Notes: generated from the sequence alone by a model not told the origin. Positions 5,821-12,696 are shown, numbered from the stretch's first letter. The stretch is DNA of 14,356 nt from JBBTVO01 sp038058335 (GCA_038058335.1 JBBUBI010000025.1:1-14356); one strand, 5' to 3'. Translations and numbers: made by a program.

Positions 5821-6615
5821 TTAGCTTGTTTTATACCAAGTGTATGCTTCTCTATTTTCGAGAATTATTGGAAGTCTATTTTGAATTAGTTTATCAAAGC
5901 GCTGCATAGCTTTTGAGATATCACGGTTGACATACCATACCAGAAGAATTGAAAGCTGATAAATGAGGATTATAGGCACTGCCATGATTGTCTGATTTAG
6001 AAAGTCAGGAGTTGGAGTAATTATCGCAGCAATAGAAAAACTACCGACTATTACCAGCTTTTGTAATCTCATTAAGCGGTTCGGATGAAGACGGGAAATA
6101 CTGTTAATAACAAGTAGTACAAGAGGAAGCTGAAATAATACTCCAAATCCCACAAGATACCTTATGACAAAATTTAAATACTCATTGGTTAAAATTAGTG
6201 ATTTTATTTCACCGGAACCGAACTTGCCTAAAAAATGCAGAGCCGCCGGCAGTCCAACGTAATACGCAAAACTAATACCCAACGTCATCAGAAGAAGAGA
6301 TGCTATGAGAAACCGAAGAACAAAAAATCTTGGTTTTCTTAGTATTGTCGGCTCAATAAATCTAAGGAAATTATAGGTAAATACCGGTAAAGAGAAAGCT
6401 ATTCCGAAAAAAATGCAGATCTTTATGGCAAAATCAAAACCGCCGGCCGGCGATGAGTAATAAAGCGGAGAATGTAATGGAGTTATAAGAAAATTAAGTA
6501 TCTGATTATAAAATATATACCCGATAAAACTTCCCAGCAGAAATATACCAAACGAGAAAAGAAGTCTTTCCCGTATTTCAGATAGATGCTCTCCGAAAGT
6601 CTTCTTTGGATTCAT
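5821..6615 (-). CDS. tatC: Sec-independent translocase subunit TatC
   Basis: Core receptor of the twin-arginine translocase in the cytoplasmic membrane; it binds Tat signal peptides and recruits TatA. Seen: cytosolic N terminus with HLSEIRERLL (10-19, family L.ELR.RL), six hydrophobic spans in the expected order, the FIEPTILRKPR loop (86-96, family F..PGL), and IITPTPDFLNQTIMAVPI (198-215, family TP.PD...Q...A.P). 264 aa is normal. Oddity: after the first periplasmic loop it has GGFDF where many TatC have P..E.F, so the usual Glu is replaced by Asp (D61). It starts 9 nt after tatA and runs into the 72-aa gene. Confidence 0.95.
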   Translation of the reverse strand: MNPKKTFGEHLSEIRERLLFSFGIFLLGSFIGYIFYNQILNFLITPLHSPLYYSSPAGGFDFAIKICIFFGIAFSLPVFTYNFLRFIEPTILRKPRFFVLRFLIASLLLMTLGISFAYYVGLPAALHFLGKFGSGEIKSLILTNEYLNFVIRYLVGFGVLFQLPLVLLVINSISRLHPNRLMRLQKLVIVGSFSIAAIITPTPDFLNQTIMAVPIILIYQLSILLVWYVNRDISKAMQRFDKLIQNRLPIILENREAYTWYKTS

Positions 6616-6624
6616 AGATACTGT

Positions 6625-6804
6625 CTATCCTTTACTCTCTTTATCCTTTTCAGAACCAGACGTGGTATCATCGGTAAATCCATGACGGATATCTTTTATC
6701 GCACGCCCTATACTCCGGGTAAGTTCCGGGATTTTCTTACCGCCAAATAATACGAGGATTATCGCTAATATAACTAATAATTCCTGAAAGCCTAGTCCAA
6801 ACAT
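6625..6804 (-). CDS. tatA: Tat translocase pore subunit TatA
   Basis: 59 aa protein forming the protein-conducting assembly with TatC. Translation of the minus strand gives MFGLGFQELLVILAIILVLF at 1-20, then FGGKKIPELTRSIGRAIKDI (20-39), the classic TatA arrangement of a short N-terminal membrane helix, the FG hinge and an amphipathic helix (family FG..KLP.l....G...k.Fk), followed by a short charged tail. The polar residue in the membrane helix is E8, as expected for TatA. AAAGGGGG at 6811-6818 lies 6 nt before the ATG. First gene of the tatA-tatC-72aa-beta-helix operon. No TatB-like paralog is in the window, so it is probably a minimal TatAC system. Confidence 0.93.
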   Translation of the reverse strand: MFGLGFQELLVILAIILVLFGGKKIPELTRSIGRAIKDIRHGFTDDTTSGSEKDKESKG

Positions 6805-6824
6805 CTTAAACCCCCTTTCTTAAT

Positions 6825-6853
6825 CTAATATATATATATACTATAATTGTCAA
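6825..6853 (-). promoter_or_regulatory. tatA promoter
   Basis: On the minus strand a perfect TTGACA (6848-6853) is followed by 17 nt and TATTAG (6825-6830), or by 15 nt and TATATT. The spacer contains a TA run, so the exact -10 is ambiguous. A TATAAT on the + strand (6842-6847) lies within the same spacer and may serve the divergent 6890 gene. Confidence 0.6.
6829..6840. repeat. TA dinucleotide run in the divergent promoter region
   Basis: Six TA units in a row, between the TTGACA of the tatA promoter and its -10, and just upstream of the + strand TATAAT. A change of one unit would alter promoter spacing by 2 nt. Confidence 0.7.
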
Positions 6854-6889
6854 GAAAATTATTGCCTAAGTTACTGTGAAATATTTAGT

Positions 6890-7651
6890 ATGATAAGGAG
6901 ATTCATTTTACTTTTCATTCTGGCAATCCTCGTCAATTTTTTTCATCCCTCTTCTGCATTCGGCAGTACTTACGGCAGCGGGACTTATGGCTCAGGATTA
7001 TATAGTGTTACTTCTACCCCTACCCCAACTCCTACTTCTGCTCCTTCTTCAGGATCCAGCTCTTCTTCAAACTCCCAATCATCAGGCTCTTCTTCTGGAG
7101 GCGGAAGCTGTGGAGACGCAGGTCCTTCTTCTGCACCTAATCTTTTTCAGATAACACGAAATAGAAGCTCCGCTACCCTTTATTATTCTCCTGCCGGTAA
7201 TCCTGTAAATAAATACTTTATAGCTTACGGTCCATCTGAAAATAATCTTATTCATGGTTTTGAAACTTCAGGCAGCGGAAATGGTGTTCAAACGGCTGTT
7301 GTCAATAAATTATCAAATAGAGGTTTTGTTTTTAAAGTTAGAGGCGGTAACGGGTGTGCTCCCGGTGCATGGAGCAGGCCGCTTTATATTGGGACTGCAT
7401 CCAGAAAGTACTATCCTGCACCTCTCCCCAGAATCGGTAATACAATAAAATATAATGTCACAAGAGCTATAGGTAATATTAAAAATACTATTGTCGGTAA
7501 AAAACAACCCGCTCCGATTGTTCAACCTGAAAATAGTATTATTCCTGAAAAGAAGGTTATACAGAAAGAAAACAAAGTCCCAGTAAGCCAGCCGAAGGTA
7601 GAAACTAAGCAGAATTGGATTCAAAAAATAATTTCAATATTTAAAAAATAA
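6890..7651 (+). CDS. secreted Fn3-like surface protein
   Basis: 253 aa predicted exported protein. Seen: a signal peptide with MIRR, a hydrophobic core and a likely cut after SSA (residue 23); a YGSGTYGSGLY repeat (28-38); a Thr/Pro and Ser/Gly-rich linker (41-72); then a single beta-sandwich resembling fibronectin type III (about 82-168), with YFIAYGPSENN (109-119) and FVFKVRGGNGCAPGAWS (146-162) as the typical F and G strands. Cys74 and Cys156 could form a disulfide. The C-terminal part is Pro/Lys-rich, ending in an amphipathic basic NWIQKIISIFKK. The YGSG motif recurs in the 72-aa protein of the tat operon (GFGSGPYGG). Divergent from tatA. The ATG has no upstream Shine-Dalgarno; an AAGGAG lies just inside the gene but no start follows it. 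Ligand unknown. Confidence 0.8.
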   Translation: MIRRFILLFILAILVNFFHPSSAFGSTYGSGTYGSGLYSVTSTPTPTPTSAPSSGSSSSSNSQSSGSSSGGGSCGDAGPSSAPNLFQITRNRSSATLYYSPAGNPVNKYFIAYGPSENNLIHGFETSGSGNGVQTAVVNKLSNRGFVFKVRGGNGCAPGAWSRPLYIGTASRKYYPAPLPRIGNTIKYNVTRAIGNIKNTIVGKKQPAPIVQPENSIIPEKKVIQKENKVPVSQPKVETKQNWIQKIISIFKK

Positions 7652-7675
7652 ACACCACAAACTGAAGCAACTATT

Positions 7676-7731
7676 CCATCTTTGAGGTGGGCAAAAACGG
7701 GTAGCGAGGCTATTTCACCTGGAAGGTGGCG
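7676..7731 (+). repeat. structured intergenic repeat, copy D
   Basis: First hairpin CCATCT-TTG-AGGTGG (7676-7690), where the T-G pair replaces the C-G of copy C. Then GCAAAAACG, core GGTAGCGAGGCTATTTCACC (7700-7719) and second hairpin CACCT-GGA-AGGTG (7716-7728). It occupies the space between the convergent surface-protein gene and secF. Best preserved copy. Confidence 0.7.
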
Positions 7732-7753
7732 AATTCAGGAGAATAAACTATTT

Positions 7754-8683
7754 TTAATTTTTGCTTTTCAATTTTCTTCGTTCAGCCCATTCTTGCCAGA
7801 CGACAAGGATTGGTGAAGCATTAAAGATTGATGAGTATGTTCCTGAAATTATACCTACTAAAAGTGCCACTACAAACCATCGTATGCTTTCTCCTCCGAA
7901 AATAAGAAGTGCTATTAAAACCAATGCAACGGTAAGTGATGTATTGAGCGACCGATCAAATGTCTCAAGAATCGAATTGTTCACAATTTGAGGAAAAGAT
8001 CCGGTCTCGCGCCTAAGATTTTCCCTGATTCGATCAAACACGACAATAGTATCATGAACTGAGAATCCTATTACTGTCAAAAGTGCAGTTACAAAAAGCG
8101 CATCGACCTCTACGTTAAACAATTTTCCGAGAATCGCAAATACCCCTACCACAACCAGAACATCATGAATAAGAGCAATAATGGCACTCACTCCAAATCT
8201 CAATCCGCTCGCAGGCTTAGGAACTTTCCTAAATGACCAAGCAATATATAAAACAATCAGAATTGACGAAATAACTACAGCTTTTATGGCATTTAGAGTC
8301 GTCTCCTGTCCGATAGTAGGTCCTATTGTTTCAAAGCTGGTTTCTTTAGCATCTTTTATGTTTTTTGAAAGATTATCCTTGAATTTAATGTTTTCGTCTT
8401 GAGTCATTGGTTGAGTCCTGACCAAAACAGATTTATCAGTTTTCTCAATCGTATACACTCTTATCTTCTGATCTGCAAGAATTCTATTTATTTTCTGGCT
8501 GTCATTATCAGTCACTTTATTCTTAAGATCTATCGTAAGTCTTGAGCCACCCGTAAAATCAATTGATAGATTAAGACCAAAAAGTACTAGAAAAATTATC
8601 CCCGGCACCATAACTGCAAGAGATATGGCGAAGAATAAATTCCTGCTTCCGATAATATCCAATTTTTTTATTTTATCTATCAT
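7754..8683 (-). CDS. secF: protein translocase subunit SecF
   Basis: Membrane partner of SecD; together they use the proton-motive force to help SecYEG complete export. Seen: first membrane span (about 14-37), LNLSIDFTGGSRLTIDL at 37-53 (family DF.GG), a periplasmic domain to about residue 125, and five further spans. The core motif GFSVHDTIVVFDRIREN (206-222) is the SecD/SecF membrane-domain signature, with D211 equivalent to the functional Asp. 309 aa is typical. The start overlaps the secD stop by 11 nt, so translation is coupled. The gene ends beside structured repeat copy D, convergent with the surface-protein gene. Confidence 0.97.
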   Translation of the reverse strand: MIDKIKKLDIIGSRNLFFAISLAVMVPGIIFLVLFGLNLSIDFTGGSRLTIDLKNKVTDNDSQKINRILADQKIRVYTIEKTDKSVLVRTQPMTQDENIKFKDNLSKNIKDAKETSFETIGPTIGQETTLNAIKAVVISSILIVLYIAWSFRKVPKPASGLRFGVSAIIALIHDVLVVVGVFAILGKLFNVEVDALFVTALLTVIGFSVHDTIVVFDRIRENLRRETGSFPQIVNNSILETFDRSLNTSLTVALVLIALLIFGGESIRWFVVALLVGIISGTYSSIFNASPILVVWQEWAERRKLKSKN

Positions 8684-10034
8684 ATATAAATCTTAGAAAT
8701 GTTCTGGTTACGACAATCGCTGAGAACATCGAAACAAGTACTCCGATTGCCAAAACCAGAGCGAATCCCTTTACGGCTCCCGTACCAAATTGGAACAAAA
8801 TCGCACTGGTTATAAGAGTAGCAATGTTACTGTCTTTAATTGATGACCATGCGCGGGTAAATCCTACTTCAGTTGCAACTTCTCTTCTCTTACCAAGTCT
8901 CATTTCCTCTTTTATTCTCTCAAAAATCAAAATATTTGCATCTACTGCCATCCCTATAGAAAGTACGAATCCTGCGATTCCTGATAAAGTAAGCGTAATT
9001 CCGTAAGGCGTGATATTGCTGAGTCTGAAAATCGCAAGATTTATAAGAGCGTAAATTACCAACGCGCATGCTGCTATGACTCCAAGTTTTCCATAAACCG
9101 CACTCATAAATATAACTATAATTACAAAACCGACAATTCCAGCAAGTAAACTTTTCCTCAAACTCTCTTCCCCAAGAGTCGGCCCTATAACTCTTTGTTC
9201 CAAAACTGATAAGGAAACAGGCAATGCTCCAGCATTCAACTGAGTGCTCAGAAGCTTTGCAACCTCAATATTGAAATTACCCGTAATTACAGCATCTCCC
9301 GTAAGGATAGGTTGATTTACTACAGGCGCTTGAATTACCTGGTTATCAAGTACTATTGCAACTATCTTATTTACATTTCTCTTCGTGATATCAGCAAATT
9401 TCTTGGTTCCATCAGATGAGAATAATAGCTGTACCTGGGGGGCGCCGGTATTGGGATCAAAGGTCACATCTGCTCTCTGAAGATCACTTCCGGAAAGGCT
9501 CGTTTTCTGAGGATTAATTCCTATTGTCTCTGTCATTCCCAATGGAAGAGCAGACGGCGATGCAATCTCAAGATCTGCTGAATCACTTGCTCCTTGTTCC
9601 CAAAAAGTAAGCTGGGCTGTCTGACCAATAAGAGATATCGCCTGGTCTACGTCAGTTATGCCGGGCATTTCTACGATTATTCTCGCATCATTATTGACAG
9701 TAGCTGTTTGTATAAGTGGCTCAGACACTCCAAACAAATTTATTCTTTTTTCAATTACTGCTTTTACTGATTCTAGAGCCTCTTTTCTTTGACTTGAAGG
9801 AATTTCCGCAACATTCGCTCTGAATGTAACCGAGGTTCCGCCTTCAAGATCAAGTCCACGTCTAAATTCAAACTCTCGATTAATTCTCAGAGTCCGAAGG
9901 AACCCCGAGGGATCAATATTTACATTTTTGAATGGTCCGATATTGGCATTATTTACTTGAGGAAGATTTATAAATACGGCAGAAATTGCAACCGCTATGA
10001 TAATCCAAAACAGAAAACGAGGTGATTTTTTCAT
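8673..10034 (-). CDS. secD: protein translocase subunit SecD
   Basis: RND-family export factor acting at the periplasmic (outer) face of the membrane. Seen: N-terminal span (7-24), REFEFRRGLDLEGGTSVTFR (53-72, family DL.GG), the P1 periplasmic domain with KAVIEKRINLFGVSEP (91-106) and IIVEMPGI (119-126), QLNAGALPVSLSVLEQR and IGPTLGEESL (265-292), then six spans. GMAVDANILIFERIKEE (361-377) carries the essential D365. 453 aa is on the short side for SecD but complete. GAGGAG lies 11 nt upstream of the ATG, which overlaps the regulator stop as ATGA. Confidence 0.97.
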   Translation of the reverse strand: MKKSPRFLFWIIIAVAISAVFINLPQVNNANIGPFKNVNIDPSGFLRTLRINREFEFRRGLDLEGGTSVTFRANVAEIPSSQRKEALESVKAVIEKRINLFGVSEPLIQTATVNNDARIIVEMPGITDVDQAISLIGQTAQLTFWEQGASDSADLEIASPSALPLGMTETIGINPQKTSLSGSDLQRADVTFDPNTGAPQVQLLFSSDGTKKFADITKRNVNKIVAIVLDNQVIQAPVVNQPILTGDAVITGNFNIEVAKLLSTQLNAGALPVSLSVLEQRVIGPTLGEESLRKSLLAGIVGFVIIVIFMSAVYGKLGVIAACALVIYALINLAIFRLSNITPYGITLTLSGIAGFVLSIGMAVDANILIFERIKEEMRLGKRREVATEVGFTRAWSSIKDSNIATLITSAILFQFGTGAVKGFALVLAIGVLVSMFSAIVVTRTFLRFIYDR

Positions 10035-10606
10035 TGAAGCATCGTCTCCTCATCTCCGATGAGCATTATTCTTGATCCTGAGAGAATTGAAAGTATAAAT
10101 GGATCTCTCCTTTTTCTTCTGAAATCAAATTCTTCCTCGCTCATAACAGTGTAATTTATTTCTGTACTCAATCTTTTCTCCTCGGATCTGATAAGAAGCG
10201 TAAGCTCCGGCAGGACAACAGTGCCAACGATGAGTAGATTAATTTCATCAGGATTAAGTTTGATGCCTCTTGCAAATTTTCCTGAAAACATTGCAAATTT
10301 TATTTTTCCCAGCTTTGCTCTGTTCGATAGTATGTCTGCTCCTAGCCCGACTGTTTTGACCCCTATCTTAAGCAGATCGTAATAAAATGGGTAATTTTTT
10401 GAGAGGAAATAATATACTCTATTTGCACGGGGTTCTTTGGACAAAACTCCTTTCTTTTCCAGAAAAAGAAGTTCTCTTCTTACAGCATTTATCTCATCTC
10501 CTGTCCTTCTCACAAGCTCTCTTACATGAAACATTTCACTAGGATGAGAAAGGATCACCTCAAGAAGCTTTATTCGCGATTTTGATGTAATTAAATCTGA
10601 GAGCAT
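10031..10606 (-). CDS. winged-helix regulator with degenerate nucleotidyltransferase-like domain
   Basis: First gene of the secDF unit. Residues 1-70 form a winged helix-turn-helix, SRIKLLEVILSHPSEMFHVR (10-29) then ELVRRTGDEINAVRRELLFL (30-49) and a wing ending in RVYYFLSKN. After a helical linker, residues 105-190 resemble the MNT minimal nucleotidyltransferase fold linked to such HTH domains: FAMFSGKFARGIKL with DEINLLIVG, then TEINYTVMSEEEF and a closing RIMLIGDEE. The active-site GS is replaced by SGKFARG and the catalytic DxD reads D120-E-I-N123, so catalysis is unlikely; it probably acts as a DNA-binding or scaffolding protein. Start: ATG at 10606, with no Shine-Dalgarno but a good promoter whose -10 ends 14 nt upstream. 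Overlaps secD by 4 nt, suggesting that it controls or responds to secDF expression. Confidence 0.75.
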   Translation of the reverse strand: MLSDLITSKSRIKLLEVILSHPSEMFHVRELVRRTGDEINAVRRELLFLEKKGVLSKEPRANRVYYFLSKNYPFYYDLLKIGVKTVGLGADILSNRAKLGKIKFAMFSGKFARGIKLNPDEINLLIVGTVVLPELTLLIRSEEKRLSTEINYTVMSEEEFDFRRKRRDPFILSILSGSRIMLIGDEETMLQ

Positions 10607-10620
10607 GGCTTAACGCTTGT

Positions 10621-10649
10621 ATTATAAATGCTTATTTTTTACTAATCAA
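10621..10649 (-). promoter_or_regulatory. promoter of the regulator-secD-secF operon
   Basis: On the minus strand TTGATT (10644-10649), an exact 17-nt spacer and a perfect TATAAT (10621-10626). The expected start leaves about 8 nt before the ATG at 10606, too little for a Shine-Dalgarno. Confidence 0.75.
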
Positions 10650-10673
10650 GTCCAAAAATAAAAAATTGAGGAA

Positions 10674-11852
10674 TTATTGTACCTTTACAACAGAATCTGA
10701 AGGCAAAATCTCAAACCAGATCGCTCCTCTATTGAATTCAACTTCTTTTCCGTCCTCATCACTGACAATTGTTCTGTCGGTTCTGGAATCTTTTTCCCAA
10801 GTACCTTTTATTTCTTTTCCATCCATATATATATTTGCTTTTCCGCTCCCTTTTGTCTTATACAAAAGATGGGCGTTGTTCTCATATCCGTCGTTTGCAT
10901 TACTTTCTCTTAGAAATAAAGCGACAATATTCTTTGAGATCAGCTGTTTATTTGTATTTTTATCCAAATGAGGCTGTCCGCCGTTTTTGCCATTATTTCG
11001 TTTGTATACATTCTCAACCGGATCATATTTCCAATCTACAAAATAATTAGGCATTGAGTCCCAAAACTCAACATGAATAGATTGAGCCTTACCTCTATCA
11101 GAAGTTCCTGCCTCATCCTTGAAAGAGTACTGGGTAAAATCTTCATCCCATTCGACACCGTCTTCATCTTTATTGGTCAGCTCTCTTTTTTTTGCCCCGT
11201 AATCCCAAAGCTTTACAGCTGATGAGTACATTGTATGCTCTGTAGCTACAGTACGCCCAAGCCTCTCATAGTCTCTCCAGAAGACTGGAAATCCGATCGA
11301 GAACTGATTGAGATCATTGTAGGCCGTCCAACCATAATTACTTAATTGTCCAATTGCATCAGCAGGACCAGGCTGATTGGCTCCCCCAACATGCGCGTAC
11401 AGGGGGTTATCGCCATATTCTGAAAGAAAATCTATAAAATAAGTTCTGGCAGAACGGACTGGCCCTAATTGCCCCGGTTCCTGACAGTAGAAAACGGCAA
11501 GAAATCGCGTTATTCCACCTTCGGCTACTGCTTCGTACACTACATCTGCGAATGAAAGTCCTGACTGAGGTCTTGATTCTTCATGATTCTCGATCATCAC
11601 TCCCAATGGCCTATGTTTCTTCCACCAAGCCTCCTGCTGTTTGGAATACTTCGCTCCATTCAGCGGACACTCCTGTGTCTTAGGAAGAGCTGCATCAAAA
11701 GAAAGTCTCCCTCCCTCTCCAGGCTTAGGCGCACTTATGGGAGTTGATAATCCAGGGACTGAGAAGCTTGAGAAGACTTTGTATGAAATTCCGGATACTG
11801 CGATATAGACAAAAAACAAAAATACGACTCTGAGCAGATTTTTTTTATTCAT
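10674..11852 (-). CDS. DUF3048 domain-containing membrane-anchored protein
   Basis: Homolog of the extracellular YerB/DUF3048 family, whose function is not established. Seen: an N-terminal membrane anchor (7-22), a Pro/Gly linker, CPLNG (62-66), then HRPLGVMIENHEESRPQSGL (80-99), ADVVYEAVAEGGITRFLAVF (102-121) and GPVRSARTYF (130-139), the conserved first half, followed by a beta-rich second half with YKTKGSGKANIYMDG. Unlike the lipoprotein members there is no lipobox Cys near the N terminus, so it should be anchored by the helix. 392 aa is normal. It starts 4 nt after DUF4446 with no Shine-Dalgarno, and is the last gene of that two-gene unit. The 66 nt between its stop and the next gene hold the secDF promoter and no terminator that I can see. 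Confidence 0.9.
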   Translation of the reverse strand: MNKKNLLRVVFLFFVYIAVSGISYKVFSSFSVPGLSTPISAPKPGEGGRLSFDAALPKTQECPLNGAKYSKQQEAWWKKHRPLGVMIENHEESRPQSGLSFADVVYEAVAEGGITRFLAVFYCQEPGQLGPVRSARTYFIDFLSEYGDNPLYAHVGGANQPGPADAIGQLSNYGWTAYNDLNQFSIGFPVFWRDYERLGRTVATEHTMYSSAVKLWDYGAKKRELTNKDEDGVEWDEDFTQYSFKDEAGTSDRGKAQSIHVEFWDSMPNYFVDWKYDPVENVYKRNNGKNGGQPHLDKNTNKQLISKNIVALFLRESNANDGYENNAHLLYKTKGSGKANIYMDGKEIKGTWEKDSRTDRTIVSDEDGKEVEFNRGAIWFEILPSDSVVKVQ

Positions 11853-11856
11853 TATA

Positions 11857-12312
11857 TTATACGCCAGACTTTAGAGCTTTCTTTTCTTCATCAGACAGCT
11901 CAACTTCTGTTCCCTTTCCATTGGTAATTTTCTTTGCATACCACCTCGTACCTGATCTGGAATAAAGAGCTGAAATCACGATACCTGTATTAGTTGCATC
12001 AACAAGCGAGAGAATGAAGCTCTGATCTCCGCCTGTATCCTTAAAAGGATTGAATCTGTGAAGACCAATCTTTTTGATGTGGGATTGCCCTTCCTCATTT
12101 AAATTATTGCAGTATTCCTGAAGTGATGCAATATCCTTCTTGTATTCATCCATTCTGGAAATGACCTCTTCAAGTATAGACTTTAAATTCTTGCCATTTG
12201 CTCCCTTTGTAAGCCGGTCATAATGAGAGTACATCTGCCAGAAAAAAAATGTAAGAATTAGGAGCCAAATAAATAAAAAACCTCCGAGAAAAAGGGGTAT
12301 ATCAGGTAACAT
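11857..12312 (-). CDS. DUF4446 family membrane protein
   Basis: 151 aa, function unknown. Seen: one N-terminal membrane helix (about 5-25), a coiled-coil-like charged region (ILEEVISRMDEYKKDIASLQ), then the family's soluble domain with HIKKIGLHRFNPFKDTGGDQ, SFILSLVDATNTGIVISALY and the closing RSGTRWYAKKI plus ELSDEEKKAL. A TTG at 12321 would give a longer form, but the predicted transcription start near 12318 lies downstream of it, so the ATG at 12312 is chosen. First gene of a two-gene unit with DUF3048. Confidence 0.88.
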   Translation of the reverse strand: MLPDIPLFLGGFLFIWLLILTFFFWQMYSHYDRLTKGANGKNLKSILEEVISRMDEYKKDIASLQEYCNNLNEEGQSHIKKIGLHRFNPFKDTGGDQSFILSLVDATNTGIVISALYSRSGTRWYAKKITNGKGTEVELSDEEKKALKSGV

Positions 12313-12324
12313 ATGTATCAATCT

Positions 12325-12354
12325 ATATTAGCCTCTTGACAGGCATGATGTCAA
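12325..12354 (-). promoter_or_regulatory. promoter of DUF4446-DUF3048, part of a symmetric divergent pair
   Basis: On the minus strand TTGACA (12349-12354), an 18-nt spacer and TAATAT (12325-12330); the -10 ends 12 nt before the ATG at 12312. Overlaps the + strand promoter at 12336-12365. Confidence 0.65.
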
Positions 12355-12365
12355 TAGTGTAATCT
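12336..12365 (+). promoter_or_regulatory. promoter of the 98-aa gene and DUF5679, part of a symmetric divergent pair
   Basis: TTGACA (12336-12341), an 18-nt spacer and TAATCT (12360-12365); the -10 ends 13 nt before the ATG at 12379. The two -35 boxes form the inverted repeat TTGACA-GGCATGA-TGTCAA. Confidence 0.65.
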
Positions 12366-12378
12366 AGGCTCTATTGCG

Positions 12379-12675
12379 ATGAATAGGCACAAAAAAAGAA
12401 AAACTCGCAAGCAAAAAATTCTCTCTGATTTGCATCGTAAACTTCAGGCTGTAGAAAATACTACTCCAGTCTATAAAATTGAAAAAAAATCTGAGGAAAT
12501 CGTTAGAAAAGTAATGCCCCCAATCACTGCATCTCCTTCAATCTCTAAGCATCCATATCTTGTAAAAGACATTAAGAAAACTGGCATTGTTACCGCATCT
12601 ATCGTCGGGCTTCAAATAGTTTTATTTCTTATCTTAAAATTCCATGTAATTTCTATACCTGGAATTATTTATTGA
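12379..12675 (+). CDS. small basic single-span membrane protein, unknown
   Basis: 98 aa. The N terminus is very basic (NRHKKRKTRKQKILSDLHRK, residues 2-21), suited to nucleic acid or phospholipid headgroups. A polar linker with MPPITASPSIS follows, then HPYLVKDIKKT and a single C-terminal membrane helix (about 70-87, VTASIVGLQIVLFLILKF). The long cytosolic basic N terminus predicts an N-in tail-anchored topology. No family name recognised. It is the first gene after the divergent promoter, has no Shine-Dalgarno, and ends at a TGA overlapping an ATG that opens a 5-codon frame (12675-12692). The DUF5679 gene follows in the same direction. Confidence 0.75.
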   Translation: MNRHKKRKTRKQKILSDLHRKLQAVENTTPVYKIEKKSEEIVRKVMPPITASPSISKHPYLVKDIKKTGIVTASIVGLQIVLFLILKFHVISIPGIIY

Positions 12676-12677
12676 TG

Positions 12678-12688
12678 AAAGGAGGTGA
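12678..12688 (+). promoter_or_regulatory. perfect Shine-Dalgarno displaced from its gene
   Basis: AAAGGAGGTGA is a full match to the 16S 3' end, yet no credible gene starts within 15 nt. The next real start is the DUF5679 ATG at 12771, 82 nt on. Removing the repeat array that follows would place this site at normal spacing. Confidence 0.6.
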
Positions 12689-12696
12689 ATAAATCA

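Noticed and set aside
2594..7731. The four repeats as a CRISPR array or leader
   Set aside because: Copies are hundreds to thousands of bases apart, not identical, and there are no spacers or cas genes.
12313..12321. TTG start for DUF4446
   Set aside because: It lies upstream of the transcription start expected from the promoter at 12325-12354.
12675..12692. Five-codon frame ATG-AAA-GGA-GGT-GAA-TAA as a leader peptide
   Set aside because: The Shine-Dalgarno-like sequence is inside the frame itself and the peptide has no informative residues; chance is the simpler explanation.
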